From Cornus controversa (Eukaryota > Streptophyta > Magnoliopsida > Cornales > Cornaceae), in NCBI GenBank assembly GCA_026545225.1, contig CM048846.1:52382270-52446269 (forward strand): a stretch of 64,000 nt of DNA, written 5' to 3'. Made by a program: the position numbers and the translations under genes. A model generated the notes under the pieces. The model saw nothing but the letters and a program-made list of their open reading frames with translations. It was not told the origin of the DNA and ran no database searches. Positions 11,703 through 22,007 of this stretch are shown one piece after another. The number at the start of each line of letters is the position of its first letter. Within the stretch, counting starts at the first letter, position 1.

Positions 11703-13489
11703 TTACATATTGCTAGTCCCTTAGCAATACAATATTACAAAAATGAAATCAACTGTCTTATACAAAAGTTTAATCATGCTCAGTTATCAACTAGATAAAG
11801 GGCGCTCATCCATTCATTTCACATTTGGCAAATGCAACAAGTATTACAGAACTATGCGGCCATTAGCAAAAATGGACTTTCACAAGCTATAAATGAATGA
11901 CAGTCCCCACATAATGGCCAGCCCGAACAACTACAACAATTCCAACCCCAAAATCCTCTTTGAAAAGTGAACATGCATTCTAACGCGTGGCTTTTGTCAT
12001 ATTTGGAGAAGAAAACGAACAAATCTGTTTTTAAGAGAAAAACTCATTGAAAATGCTCAACACGGTTGCTTCATTATCACAAAACATTCATGATTGCTCA
12101 TGCGCGGATGACCGTGCAATGCTTAGCTCTTTTTGCTTTCTTGCAAGCCCATGTAGCGGCGTTGGGCCAATGACTCCCAAACCAGTTGGTTTTAGGGCAT
12201 TAGGCGAAGAAGCACCCCTCAGACTTAATAACCGAGCTTACAAGGCGATGAGCGTAAGCAAGCCACCCGCTTATTACTGCTCAACCTTTTACGCGAATAT
12301 TCCTGCTTTGAGGCATAGAAATCCGGTTTATTGAGTGAGAAGGCTTATTGCATATTTTTCTCTTTTTATTTCTTTTTTTTTTTTACAACAACCAGAAGAA
12401 CTTATTCTTTAAGTTGTTCAGATAAAAACAGAAATTTTCAAAAATTCTCCCTCAGACTTATACCCCACAATTTAAATTGCATGTGTGCGAATTTGTGCGG
12501 TTAAGGACAAATTTAGGGCAAGAATTGTACGTGCTCGAATTTAGACAAAAATGTAGACCGTTCTAGCCTACTATAAAGCTTGCAAAAGTGCGGGTATTTA
12601 CAATGTTAAAGTTCTTAACTACCTACTGCATTTACCTCGAACATTTATTCGAATGATCTTCCTTTAAAAAGCAAGACATCATAGCAAGCATGCAAAAATA
12701 TCAAGGAAGAAAAAAACTGCTCTACAATGACACTCAATATAATGACTGAACATTGCATGTGTATGCAAGTGGTATAGCATACCGCACCCCCAAACTTATA
12801 TGCAACATTGTCCTCAATGTTTGGACAAGAAGAACAAGGAAAGAAGTTACCGGGATGGCAGAATGCGGGAAAAATGGTATTCCACAGCAGCGGGCATCTT
12901 GTAAATAAGGAAAACCTGCATAGAACACCCACTGGAGACCACGAGCATTAAAAGGAACAAAAAGTAGATAAATAGAACATAATGAAATAATTATGCACAA
13001 ACTGACAATGCCAATATCACTGTATATCTAAGGGTCTGAACTGGTGTTTCCCAACTGTCTAAGAGGTCTATGTGACAAGATATTGACTATCCAGGCACGC
13101 TAACGTATAGCACGCAAAGGGGCTGCCTTTCTTTATTACCGCCATACTGTGTTGAAGCAATCTCAACAGTATTGGGAATTAAAACCAGGCGGTAATAAAC
13201 GGAAATCATCAACTGAATCGCATATAACAATTAGACAAGTGGTACTACATACATAGTCAAAGTATAGAGAACAGATAAATTGACGAAAAACAAAAAGAAA
13301 GACAGTAAAGAAAACACATGACATAAAAGAAAATATAAATGTATTCCATAAAAATGAAAATGAGTTTCAGTACAAAGTGAACATGTAGGCGGAATACTCA
13401 AAAAGAAACTAAACATGGCCAACATGGCCTATCAAAAATAAAGAAAGAAAAATACAGAAAGTAAAGCATAAAAGAGGAATAAAATGCAG
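11703..13489 (-). other. Athila A 3' untranslated region
   Basis: About 1.8 kb between ORF3 and the 3' LTR with no convincing frame. It shares ordered blocks with 3673-4500 of Athila B. A second polypurine-like motif occurs at 12783-12822: on the minus strand 'GAGGACAATGTTGC' is followed by 'ATAAGTTTGGGGGTGCGG', very like the true tract at the LTR edge. The plus-strand frame at 12047-12334 has no homologue that I recognise and is probably chance. Confidence 0.6.
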
Positions 13490-14743
13490 CTACTCGAGGG
13501 CGGGTGGTGGTGGTGGTGGCTCGGTGGGAGCAGAAGTGGAGGTGGAGGCTCGACCTGCGAACAGGAACTGCAGATCCTGCCGGAAGGCTCGGAACTCGTC
13601 TAAGATCGCTCTCTGGCCCTGTACCAGAGAAGAGATGTCCGTCCGAATACCTGCCAGCTGACTCTGCGTCACCTGGACGTGCTCGTCAAAACCCTGCTGG
13701 AGCCGCTCTACGTCAGCCGCCAGGCAGGAGTAGCCCGTCGCTAAGATATCATGCCGCTCTGCAGCGACATCCATCTCCTCCTCCTCCATCTCCTCGTCCT
13801 CTGACTCAGCCCCTGCAGGCTCTCCCTCATCCATCTCTACCGGGGCATCCATATCTACATCGTCTGGTGGATCACCCTGATGGTCCTGTCGCTCTAAGTG
13901 TCGCCTCACCCGCTCCCACTGAGTAGATGTGAAGCGGGTGGGCGGTGCCAACTGAATGTCAGTCCGACTGACCGATATACTGGCACTGCTGAGAAAAGCG
14001 GCGATCAGGAAAGGAAAGGGAAGCCGCCAACTCGCTGCTCTCCTCTTCCTCTTGTTGACGAGGCCATCCCAGACTTTGTGCATCTGCCCCCAGATCAGCG
14101 ATGGGACAGAAAACCAAGCGCCCGTATGGAAAGCATAGAGGCAACGGAGGAGGTCGCCCCTGCGCTCGGCCACGTGCTGCAGCGGACACGCGTTCTTGAG
14201 GAGAACGGTGTCCAGGAACCAATATCTGCTCGGGCACATCGATTTGGATGTGCAGTTGTGACTGGGCTTGGTAAACGCCCCGCCACACATGTCCATCACT
14301 ATCGAGAAGAGCGTGGTGTCTGCTGGGAGTGCGGCACTATAAAGCGGCTGACCGTCCGGGCCAACCATGTCCGGCGGTTGCTGGTGAGGGATGCCGAGCA
14401 TATGAGCAATCCGGCTTGGCGTAATCGTGATCATGACAGTGGCCACGACAGTCTCGAGTGTATCTGGTGCGGTGCAGGAGTAGGTCATATGCTCGTAAAA
14501 GACCTGCACTAGGCGCTCGTGTGCCACGTCAGTGGGAGGCACACATAGCCGGTCGAGGCGACTCCTCCTGAGCTCGGCAACCATCCACGCGGTGTCGGGA
14601 CGCCTTTCGAACTCGGCTAAGTCGAAAACCTGCTCCGGGTGGAACTTCCGAGATCGGAAGGCTCGCCCGGGCACGTCGCGAACAGCACCGGCGGCGTTCT
14701 TCACCCTCGCCATGGCCTCGGAACAGTCTGCACTAGATTCCAA
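13490..14743 (-). CDS. Athila A ORF3, putative plant transposon protein domain (417 aa)
   Basis: The third ORF of this element lies between pol and the 3' LTR, where Athila elements carry an envelope-position gene of unknown function. The first 250 residues form a globular domain with LVQVFYEHMTYS (about residue 80), SMCPSRYWFLDTVLLKNACP and ERRGDLLRC, then VPSLIWGQMHKVWDGLV. The same blocks occur in the Athila B remnant, so the domain is conserved within the lineage. A strongly acidic stretch (about 290-330, many Glu and Asp) follows, then a probable coiled coil (LAADVERLQQGF to FRAFRQDLQFL) and a proline-rich tail. I see no signal peptide or transmembrane helix, which argues against a classical envelope. 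The coding region is markedly GC-rich compared with its surroundings. The start chosen is the first Met in frame. Confidence 0.8.
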   Translation of the reverse strand: MESSADCSEAMARVKNAAGAVRDVPGRAFRSRKFHPEQVFDLAEFERRPDTAWMVAELRRSRLDRLCVPPTDVAHERLVQVFYEHMTYSCTAPDTLETVVATVMITITPSRIAHMLGIPHQQPPDMVGPDGQPLYSAALPADTTLFSIVMDMCGGAFTKPSHNCTSKSMCPSRYWFLDTVLLKNACPLQHVAERRGDLLRCLYAFHTGAWFSVPSLIWGQMHKVWDGLVNKRKRRAASWRLPFPFLIAAFLSSASISVSRTDIQLAPPTRFTSTQWERVRRHLERQDHQGDPPDDVDMDAPVEMDEGEPAGAESEDEEMEEEEMDVAAERHDILATGYSCLAADVERLQQGFDEHVQVTQSQLAGIRTDISSLVQGQRAILDEFRAFRQDLQFLFAGRASTSTSAPTEPPPPPPALE

Positions 14744-15369
14744 GAAGTACGTAAATAAAAGATGAATAAGAAGAAAGTTAAACTACTAATAAACTAAAAG
14801 AGTAAAAATAAAAATGAAGTCCTAGTCCATGGTACTGACAAAAATGCAAAAAGTCGCTCTCGAAGAGGCAATGTGAACGGGTGCAACCGAAACAAAGGTG
14901 CCGCGGTTACACACCGTACACTAAGCGTTTGAAACGAAGAAAATGCCAAATCTCACTCCTACATGAATTCCTACCCCCCCGAAACCCACAAAATCTCGAT
15001 TCAGATATCGCAATCGCAACCATCAACCCCAACATTATCTAACTATGTTTATTACGCCGTAAAACTATCAAAAATGGCCAGAGAGTAAACAAAAAGTAGC
15101 CATGCATCACTTACCTCGTGAGGAAGAAGATGAACGGCTCAACCGAAGAAAACTCCACTCGCAGCCGCGAAGAGAAGATCTCGCAGGTGCTAGCGGCGGC
15201 GTCGGACTGCGTCGGATGGCGGCGGATGATCGGAAATGGAAGATCGAGTGCTCGGGAGTGCTTGGAGAAGGCTTGGATCGCACAGAGGGAGAGAAGAATT
15301 CGGATGGTCTTTTAAAATGGGAGGGAAGCCCAACGGTTTAAATAGATTTTCGGCTCACGTGCAGGCTCC

Positions 15370-15945
15370 GCGTGCATCTCGATTGATCGAGATGTGCATT
15401 TCGATCAATCGAGATTTCGATTGATCGAAATCTTGCTTCGATCAATCGAAACCAGCTTCGATGGATCGAGATTGTCTCTTCGCTCAATCGAAAATTCCTC
15501 CCCTGAATCACATTTTTACTTCGATCAATCGAACATTTAATTGATTCAATCGAAATTTGATTTCGATCAATCGAAGATCTATCGAAGTGCAATCGAAGAA
15601 TACTACCTCTCGGGACTTTGGACTTGGCAAATCTCTGCAATTTTTCGATCAATCGAAACTAAAATCTCGATCAATCGAAATTTTCGATCGATCGAAGACC
15701 TATCGAAGTGCAATCGAAGAATACTACCTCTCGGGACTTTGGACTTGGCAAATCTCTGTAATTTTTCGATCAATCGAAATTTTCGATCGATCGAAGACCT
15801 ATCGAAGTGCAATCGAAGAATACTACCTCTCGGGACTTTGGACTTGGCAAATCTCTGTAATTTTTCGATCAATCGAAACTAAAATCTTGATCAATCGAAA
15901 TTTTCGATTGATCGAGATCTTGGTTTCGATCAATCGAGATGCTAA
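15370..15945. repeat. TCGATCAATCGA palindrome array with about 100-bp tandem units
   Basis: The gap between pol and ORF3 holds at least a dozen copies of TCGATCAATCGA, its complement TCGATTGATCGA and variants such as TCGATCGATCGA, usually extended to TTTCGATCAATCGAAA. From 15582 they are embedded in three tandem units (15582-15693, 15694-15792, 15793 to about 15912) that share 'CTATCGAAGTGCAATCGAAG' and 'CTCTCGGGACTTTGGACTTG'. Each motif is an inverted repeat with a two-base centre, so the transcript can fold into many small hairpins. The same motif clusters in both LTRs of the element. Confidence 0.93.
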
Positions 15946-16109
15946 AAAACAGTCAGTTTAAAGTATGCTTCAGGGACTTGGATATTTGGGAATTAGATAC
16001 TACACTGCTTAGATACAAACCTACTTTGGATTAAAGGGACATCATGGAGGCTTGATAGCTACCATGGCTTCGCCACCTTACACGTCTATGGCGCGACGTC
16101 CGGATCGGC

Positions 16110-19100
16110 TCACGAGTCAAAATACATGGGATCCGTTAAAGTGACGACATCCACGTATTCGGTGGTGACTTGGTCATCCACGCACACTTTTAAGCGCTGC
16201 CCGTTTACTTTGAACATCGAGCCATCTTTCAAGTCCTTCAATTCCACCGCTCCGTGGGGAGCGACGGAATTAACCAAAAATGGACCATCCCAATGGGAGC
16301 GAAGTTTTCCGGGAAACAAATGGAGGCGTGAGTTGTACAACCAAACTTTTTGGCCCGGCGAAAATGTTTTGACTCGAATATTACGATCATGAAAGGCTTT
16401 GGACTTTGCCTTATAGATTTTCGCATTCTCATACGCGTCATGTCGCAATTCTTCCAATTCATTTAATTGAAGCTTTCGATTAGAACCGGCCTTTTTCATG
16501 TCAAAATTGAAAGTCTTGGTGGCCCACATAGCTTTATGCTCCAATTCAACCGGAAGATGGCATGCCCTGCCATAAACCAACCGATAAGGTGACATTCCAA
16601 TGGGAGTTTTATATGCAGTTCGGTATGTCCATAATGCATCGTTTAGTCGCAATGACCAATCCTTCCGGTCGGGCCGAACAGTTTTCTGAAGAATGTTCTT
16701 AATCTCCCTATTGGATACTTCTACTTGGCCACTAGTTTGAGGATGGTATGGGATGGCTACTTTGTGTGTGACGGAGTATTTGAGAAGCAAGGTTCGAAGG
16801 AACCGGTTACAGAAATGTTTACCTCCGTCACTGATGATGGCCCGAGGCGTACCAAACCGGCTAAAAATGTTAGCTTGAATGAATTTAACCACGACTGCGT
16901 GATCATTGGTTTTGGTAGCAACGGCCTCTATCCACTTAGATACGTAGTCCACCGCCACAAATATGTACTCATGACCAGTAGAGGGTGGAAATGGTCCCAT
17001 GAAGTCAATGCCCCACACATCAAATATTTCAATGATAAGAATAGGGTTAAGAGGCATCATGTCCTTCCGAGACATCGTGCCAAGGCGCTGACATCGCTCA
17101 CAAGAGCGGCAGAATGAATATGCATCCCGATGAAGCGTCGGCCAAAAAAATCCGCATTGGAGAATTTTTGCTGCGGTTTTCTTAGCACTAAAGTGCCCCC
17201 CACAAGCGAGTGTATGACAAAACTTGAGAATGCTTTGGAATTCGCTGTTGGGCACACACCATCGAATTATTTGATCGGGGCAATATTTGAACAATTGAGG
17301 ATCGTCCCAATAATATGATCGTGATTGGGAGAGGAAACGATCCTTCTCTTGCTTGGTCCAAGAAGATGGTATTTTGCCAGTTGCCAAGTAATTAACCACA
17401 TCCGCATACCAAGGGATACTCTCTTGAGAGATGACAAAGAGTTGTTCATCCGGGAAGGATTCACAAACTGGAATGGAATTATGGAAGGATTCAGCAAGAA
17501 TTCTAGACAGGTGGTCAGCTACCACATTTTCAGTTCCCTTTTTGTCTCTAATCTCAAAATTGAACTCCTGCAATAAGAGTATCCATCGGATCAACCTAGG
17601 CTTGGTGTCCTTTTTGGCCAAAAGATGCCGGAGGGCAGCATGGTCCGAGTAGACAATGACCTTTGAACCTAATAAATAAGCTCGAAATTTGTCTAATGCA
17701 AATACTACCGCAAGCAATTCCTTTTCCGTTGTGGTATAATTGATTTGAGCCTCGGAAAGGATTTTACTTGCGTAGTAGATGACATGTGGCAGTTTGTCTA
17801 CTCGTTGCCCTAAGACAGCACCCATGGCATAGTCGGATGCATCACACATAATCTCAAATGGGAGAGCCCAATTTGGAGGGATTAGAATTGGAGCGGTTGT
17901 AAGCATGGTGCGGAGTTTTTCAAAAGCGTTAAAGCACGCTTCATCAAAGGTAAAGCAAGACTCTTTTTCAAGAAGGCGACACAAGGGCCGAGAGATTTTG
18001 CTAAAGTCTTTGATGAAACGGCGATAGAAGCCCGCATGCCCAAGGAATGAACGAATCTCTCTCACCGTGGATGGTGGAGGAAGTTTGGAAATGAGTTCAA
18101 CCTTGGCTTTATCAACCTCTATTCCTCGCTTAGACACAATGTGCCCTAGGACAATACCCTCTTGAACCATAAAATGACTCTTTTCCCAACTAAGAATTAG
18201 GTTGGTTTCTTGACATCGTTTGAGAACATAAGCTAGATTTTGGAGGCATGATTCATATGAAGGCCCAAAAACGAAAAAATCATCCATGAACACTTCCAAG
18301 AATTTTTCCACCATGTCCGAGAAGATAGACATCATACACCGTTGAAAAGTTGCCGGTGCATTGCACAACCCAAAGGGCATGCGTCTATAAGCAAATGTGC
18401 CGAAGGGACATGTAAAGGTGGTTTTCTCTTGGTCCCTCGGGTCTATAGCAACCTGATTATAGCCGGAATATCCATCCAAAAAGCAATAAAAGCTTTGCTC
18501 GGCCAATCTCTCCAATATTTGATCAATGAATGGGAGGGGGAAGTGATCTTTCCGAGTGGCTGAATTTAATTTCCTATAATCAATGCACACTCTCCATCCT
18601 GTGGTGGTGCGTTGGGGAACTAATTCACCCTTATCATTAAGTTGCACCGTAATACCCGACTTCTTTGGAACCACTTGAGTGGGACTAACCCACTTGCTAT
18701 CAGAGATGGGGTATATGATCCCCGCATCTAGTAACTTCACCACCTCCTTCATTACAACTTCTTTCATGTTTGGATTCAATCGACGTTGTGCCTCCCTTGA
18801 GGTCTTTGCATCCTCTTCCAAGTGTATGCGGTGCATACAAATAGAAGGGTCTATTCCCTTAAGATCTACCACACTCCATCCTATTGCTTCTTTGTGCTCT
18901 TTTAGCACCTTTATGAGTTCCAACTCTTGATCATTTGTGAGATTGGAAGCAATAATGACTGGAAGGGTCTCATTTCGGCCCAAGAAAACATACTTGAGTG
19001 TAGCCGGTAGAGGCTTGAGCTCAAGTTGTGGTGGGGAAATTAAAGAAGGAGTTTGGGAAGTTTTGGACAAAGGGGGCAAGGGTTCTCTCGGAACTCTCCA

Positions 19101-20015
19101 CTTAGGCAAATCCATGACAGTATTAACATCGAGCATGGAATTGACTTCACATATGGATTGCTCAATGTCAAAATCATCATAGTTGAAGTGATTTAGGCAT
19201 GCCTCTAAAGGGTCCTTGGAAAGAATAGAAGGAAGTGCTTCCTGAACAAGGTCGTCCACAACATCGACACAAAAGCACTCACTTTCGGCGTCGGATGTGT
19301 GGTGGGAAGCATTGAAGTTGTTCAAGCGGACTTTCATATTCCCAAAGGAGATGTCCATCACTCCAGTACGGCAATTAACGCAAGCGTTTGCCGTGGCCAA
19401 GAATGGACGACCTAGAATGATAGGAATATGATGATTCGGATTTTGAACCAGTTTCGTGTCAAGGACTATGAAGTCCACCGGAAAATAGAATTTGTCCACT
19501 TGAATGATGACATCCTCAATGATGCCACGTGGTTGCTTCACCGAACGGTCGGCAAGTTGCAACACAACCGTGGTATGCTTGAGTTCCCCCAAACCTAGTT
19601 GTTGGTAAACTGAGAATGGAAGCAAGTTGACACTAGCCCCTAGATCAAGAAGTGCTTTTTCAAAAGATTGATTTCCGATGGTGCACGAAATGGTCAGAGC
19701 ACCCGGATCTTTGAATTTAGGAGGGGCTTGGTGTTGGAAAATGGAGCTTATGTGCTCAGTTAAGAGGACTTTCTTAGGAACATTATTCCTAGATTTGCGC
19801 TTTTGAGTGCATAAGTCCTTCAAGAATTTCGCATAAGAGGGAATTTGTCGAATAGCATCAAGGAGAGGGAGATTGATCTTTACTTGTTTGAAGATCTCCA
19901 TCATGTCTTGGATTTTCTCTCCTTGCTTCCCGAAATGAGAAGGTTCCTTCAATCGTTGAGGAAAAGGAACCGGAGGTTCATAAGAGGTGTCAAGATTTGG
20001 AATCGATGATGACAC
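16110..20015 (-). CDS. Athila A pol: protease, reverse transcriptase, RNase H, integrase
   Basis: One uninterrupted frame of 1301 residues in Ty3/gypsy order. Protease: [16 protein letters not shown] near residue 118. Reverse transcriptase: [21 protein letters not shown], and the catalytic FMDDFFVF near residue 620. RNase [15 protein letters not shown] and [11 protein letters not shown]. Integrase: an HHCC zinc finger ([13 protein letters not shown] to [11 protein letters not shown]), then the catalytic triad in [17 protein letters not shown] and [15 protein letters not shown], and a C-terminal GPFLV segment. The listed start is a GTG, and the frame is actually open back to a TAA near 20090, so pol is most likely expressed as a fusion with gag by -1 frameshifting (see 20057-20063) rather than from its own start. 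It copies the RNA and inserts the DNA. All key residues are present. Confidence 0.93.
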   Translation of the reverse strand: MSSSIPNLDTSYEPPVPFPQRLKEPSHFGKQGEKIQDMMEIFKQVKINLPLLDAIRQIPSYAKFLKDLCTQKRKSRNNVPKKVLLTEHISSIFQHQAPPKFKDPGALTISCTIGNQSFEKALLDLGASVNLLPFSVYQQLGLGELKHTTVVLQLADRSVKQPRGIIEDVIIQVDKFYFPVDFIVLDTKLVQNPNHHIPIILGRPFLATANACVNCRTGVMDISFGNMKVRLNNFNASHHTSDAESECFCVDVVDDLVQEALPSILSKDPLEACLNHFNYDDFDIEQSICEVNSMLDVNTVMDLPKWRVPREPLPPLSKTSQTPSLISPPQLELKPLPATLKYVFLGRNETLPVIIASNLTNDQELELIKVLKEHKEAIGWSVVDLKGIDPSICMHRIHLEEDAKTSREAQRRLNPNMKEVVMKEVVKLLDAGIIYPISDSKWVSPTQVVPKKSGITVQLNDKGELVPQRTTTGWRVCIDYRKLNSATRKDHFPLPFIDQILERLAEQSFYCFLDGYSGYNQVAIDPRDQEKTTFTCPFGTFAYRRMPFGLCNAPATFQRCMMSIFSDMVEKFLEVFMDDFFVFGPSYESCLQNLAYVLKRCQETNLILSWEKSHFMVQEGIVLGHIVSKRGIEVDKAKVELISKLPPPSTVREIRSFLGHAGFYRRFIKDFSKISRPLCRLLEKESCFTFDEACFNAFEKLRTMLTTAPILIPPNWALPFEIMCDASDYAMGAVLGQRVDKLPHVIYYASKILSEAQINYTTTEKELLAVVFALDKFRAYLLGSKVIVYSDHAALRHLLAKKDTKPRLIRWILLLQEFNFEIRDKKGTENVVADHLSRILAESFHNSIPVCESFPDEQLFVISQESIPWYADVVNYLATGKIPSSWTKQEKDRFLSQSRSYYWDDPQLFKYCPDQIIRWCVPNSEFQSILKFCHTLACGGHFSAKKTAAKILQCGFFWPTLHRDAYSFCRSCERCQRLGTMSRKDMMPLNPILIIEIFDVWGIDFMGPFPPSTGHEYIFVAVDYVSKWIEAVATKTNDHAVVVKFIQANIFSRFGTPRAIISDGGKHFCNRFLRTLLLKYSVTHKVAIPYHPQTSGQVEVSNREIKNILQKTVRPDRKDWSLRLNDALWTYRTAYKTPIGMSPYRLVYGRACHLPVELEHKAMWATKTFNFDMKKAGSNRKLQLNELEELRHDAYENAKIYKAKSKAFHDRNIRVKTFSPGQKVWLYNSRLHLFPGKLRSHWDGPFLVNSVAPHGAVELKDLKDGSMFKVNGQRLKVCVDDQVTTEYVDVVTLTDPMYFDS

Positions 20016-21721
20016 AACTTCACTTGCCTTTCCTTTTGGATTTGAAGGGGTATTTGCAAATTTGGATTTAATTGGGATTCTTTTGGATTTTTAGGTTGCT
20101 CTTGGAATTCTTTTCTCTCTTCCTCCCCTACCTTGGAGTTAATGATTTTACCACTCCTCAAGGTTATGATTGATTGAACTTGCTCTGGAGGAGCATTACA
20201 AGTTGAAGATGATGGATCTTCAATCATATGGACACCTTTGGGATTCGCCACCGGTTGACTCGGCAACTTACCTTCCTCCCTTCTATTTAAGGCATTAGCT
20301 AGTTGCCCGATTTGAGCTTCTAACCTCGCCATAGATTGAGCATTGGCTTCAAGCTTAGAGATTGATTGAGAGTGAGTTTGTAATAAGCGGGTGTTGGCCT
20401 CAAGATTGCTTATCACTCGTTCTTCAAAGCTTTGGCTTCTTGGAGGAGGTGGTGGTTGTTGGTAATTAGATCTTTGATTGTAAGGTTGAGGGTTTGGCCT
20501 ATAATGAGGCTGTTGAGATTGGGAATTAAAAGAACTTTGCCCTTGGAAAGAGGGACTTGATTCTTGATTCTTCCATGAAAAAGCCGGATGGTTCTTGTAA
20601 CCAGGATTGTACGTGTTCGAATATGGATCATTCATTTGTTTAGCGTACAAGGCATTCGCTTGCTCTTGAGCATAATCGGGAGATTGCCCGGCAATAGGAC
20701 AATCTCGCACAAAATGCGAAGTGCTATAGCAAAACGAACACCCCTCCTGATTTTGGACAGATTGGTTTGGAGTAGGCAGCCCATTTTTCATGATTAAATC
20801 CATTTTTCGGGACAAGGCTTCTACTTGCATGGCTACCTCATCTACCCGTGAAATCTCATGCACTCCTCTACAAGGTTGGGTGGCCTTCCCTTTCCTAGTG
20901 GAGGAGCGTTGAGCTGAATTGTTGCTTAGGGTTTGAAAAAGTTTCCATGCCTCATCGGGGCTTTTCAAAAGGTACCCACCCCCACACGCGGAGTCTATCA
21001 TTTGTCTATGTTGCTCACTCAACCCATCATAAAAACTTTGCACTAGCTGCCATTTTGGGACAGCATGATGCGGACAAGATTTTAAAAGATCTTTTAACCT
21101 CTCCCACGTCTCATGGAATTGTTCTTGGTCAATTTGGGTGAATCCGGTGATTGCTCGCCGAATATCACTTGTCTTACCGATTGGGAAGTATTTTTTTAAG
21201 AACTCTATTTGCATCTCCGCCCAAGAATGGATTGAGTTGGGTTCTAGGGAATTGAACCAACTTCTAGCCTTATCTTTTAGGGAAAAGGGGAACATACGTA
21301 GCTTTAGATCATCCTCCGTAAAGTGTGGTACACGAATGGTGGAACACACGGAAAGGAAGAAATCTAAGTGCCGGTATGGATCCTCATTAGGAAGACCGTG
21401 GAAGCTATTAAGAAGATTGATGGTGGAGGACTTTATTTCAAATTGATTTGCCGCTACATCTGAAAATTGAATACATGAAGGTACTTCAAATGTAGTCGGA
21501 AGGTAAAAGTCCATAAGCAACTCTCCTTGAGGAGGTGGTGGTGGAGGTGGTTGTTCATGATTAAAAGGAGGTAGACAGGGAGGTTGTCTCTCATTTGGAT
21601 CCATGTTTTCAGTCCTAGGCAAAATAGGGTCCCTAGAGGTTCCTCTACGTTGTCTAAGTGTTCGTTCAAGTTCACTATTACAAGGAAGCAAAGGAAGTGA
21701 CAACGACCGTCTACCTAGCAT
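19949..21721 (-). CDS. Athila A gag (capsid and nucleocapsid, 590 aa)
   Basis: The frame contains the retrotransposon gag core ([20 protein letters not shown], then [19 protein letters not shown] and [17 protein letters not shown]) and one zinc knuckle [14 protein letters not shown] (CX2CX4HX4C) that binds RNA. A proline/glutamine-rich linker and [20 protein letters not shown] helix follow. The first Met is at 21721; a second at 21604 (MDPNERQ) lines up with a Met in Athila B, but the upstream residues (SRDPIL and around) are also conserved between the two elements, supporting the longer protein. The frame overlaps pol by about 70-140 bases in a different register. Confidence 0.9.
   Translation of the reverse strand: MLGRRSLSLPLLPCNSELERTLRQRRGTSRDPILPRTENMDPNERQPPCLPPFNHEQPPPPPPPQGELLMDFYLPTTFEVPSCIQFSDVAANQFEIKSSTINLLNSFHGLPNEDPYRHLDFFLSVCSTIRVPHFTEDDLKLRMFPFSLKDKARSWFNSLEPNSIHSWAEMQIEFLKKYFPIGKTSDIRRAITGFTQIDQEQFHETWERLKDLLKSCPHHAVPKWQLVQSFYDGLSEQHRQMIDSACGGGYLLKSPDEAWKLFQTLSNNSAQRSSTRKGKATQPCRGVHEISRVDEVAMQVEALSRKMDLIMKNGLPTPNQSVQNQEGCSFCYSTSHFVRDCPIAGQSPDYAQEQANALYAKQMNDPYSNTYNPGYKNHPAFSWKNQESSPSFQGQSSFNSQSQQPHYRPNPQPYNQRSNYQQPPPPPRSQSFEERVISNLEANTRLLQTHSQSISKLEANAQSMARLEAQIGQLANALNRREEGKLPSQPVANPKGVHMIEDPSSSTCNAPPEQVQSIITLRSGKIINSKVGEEERKEFQEQPKNPKESQLNPNLQIPLQIQKERQVKLCHHRFQILTPLMNLRFLFLND
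20057..20063 (-). promoter_or_regulatory. Candidate -1 frameshift site between gag and pol
   Basis: On the minus strand the gag codons CCA AAT TTG contain the heptamer A AAT TTG, which fits the X XXY YYZ slippery pattern. Slipping one base back at this point moves from the gag register into the pol register, which is open from a TAA near 20090 onward. The final G is not the most efficient Z base known. A simple indel in this copy is the alternative. Confidence 0.4.
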
Positions 21722-22007
21722 GCATTAACAATTGAACAACACCTCTATACACAAAGTAGCAATAATATATACAAAAGAATGTAAATGAACTCAAACCACC
21801 AATTTTTGAAGTTATACTCACAAAGGGTTCCAATTTGAATTCTTCTAGATGCCCGCTATGTGGTATACCTAAAATCAAGAAGTTTGAGATATAAGAACAA
21901 GATATATACAAAAAGAATGAAAGAATTTCTAGCCTAAGAATTAAACCAGATTTAATCTTCCAATGGCGACAATTAAACCGTAGTCCCCGGCAACGGCGCC
22001 AAAATTT
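21722..22007 (-). other. Athila A leader with tRNA-Asp primer-binding site
   Basis: The leader between 5' LTR and gag holds the primer site at 21985-22002: the minus strand reads TTGGCGCCGTTGCCGGGG, complementary to the 3' end of plant tRNA-Asp, starting a few bases inside the LTR edge. This primer is characteristic of Athila elements. Confidence 0.88.

Noticed and set aside
13504-14765. Several long plus-strand frames opposite Athila ORF3
   Set aside because: They are antisense shadows caused by the GC-rich composition; the minus-strand frame has the conserved domain.
15582-15912. Regularly spaced palindromes resembling a CRISPR array
   Set aside because: The units are tandem repeats within a plant retrotransposon; spacers are repeats of each other and there are no cas genes.
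15541-15961. Open frames through the palindrome array on both strands
   Set aside because: They translate the tandem repeats; length comes from repeat periodicity without stops, not coding selection.
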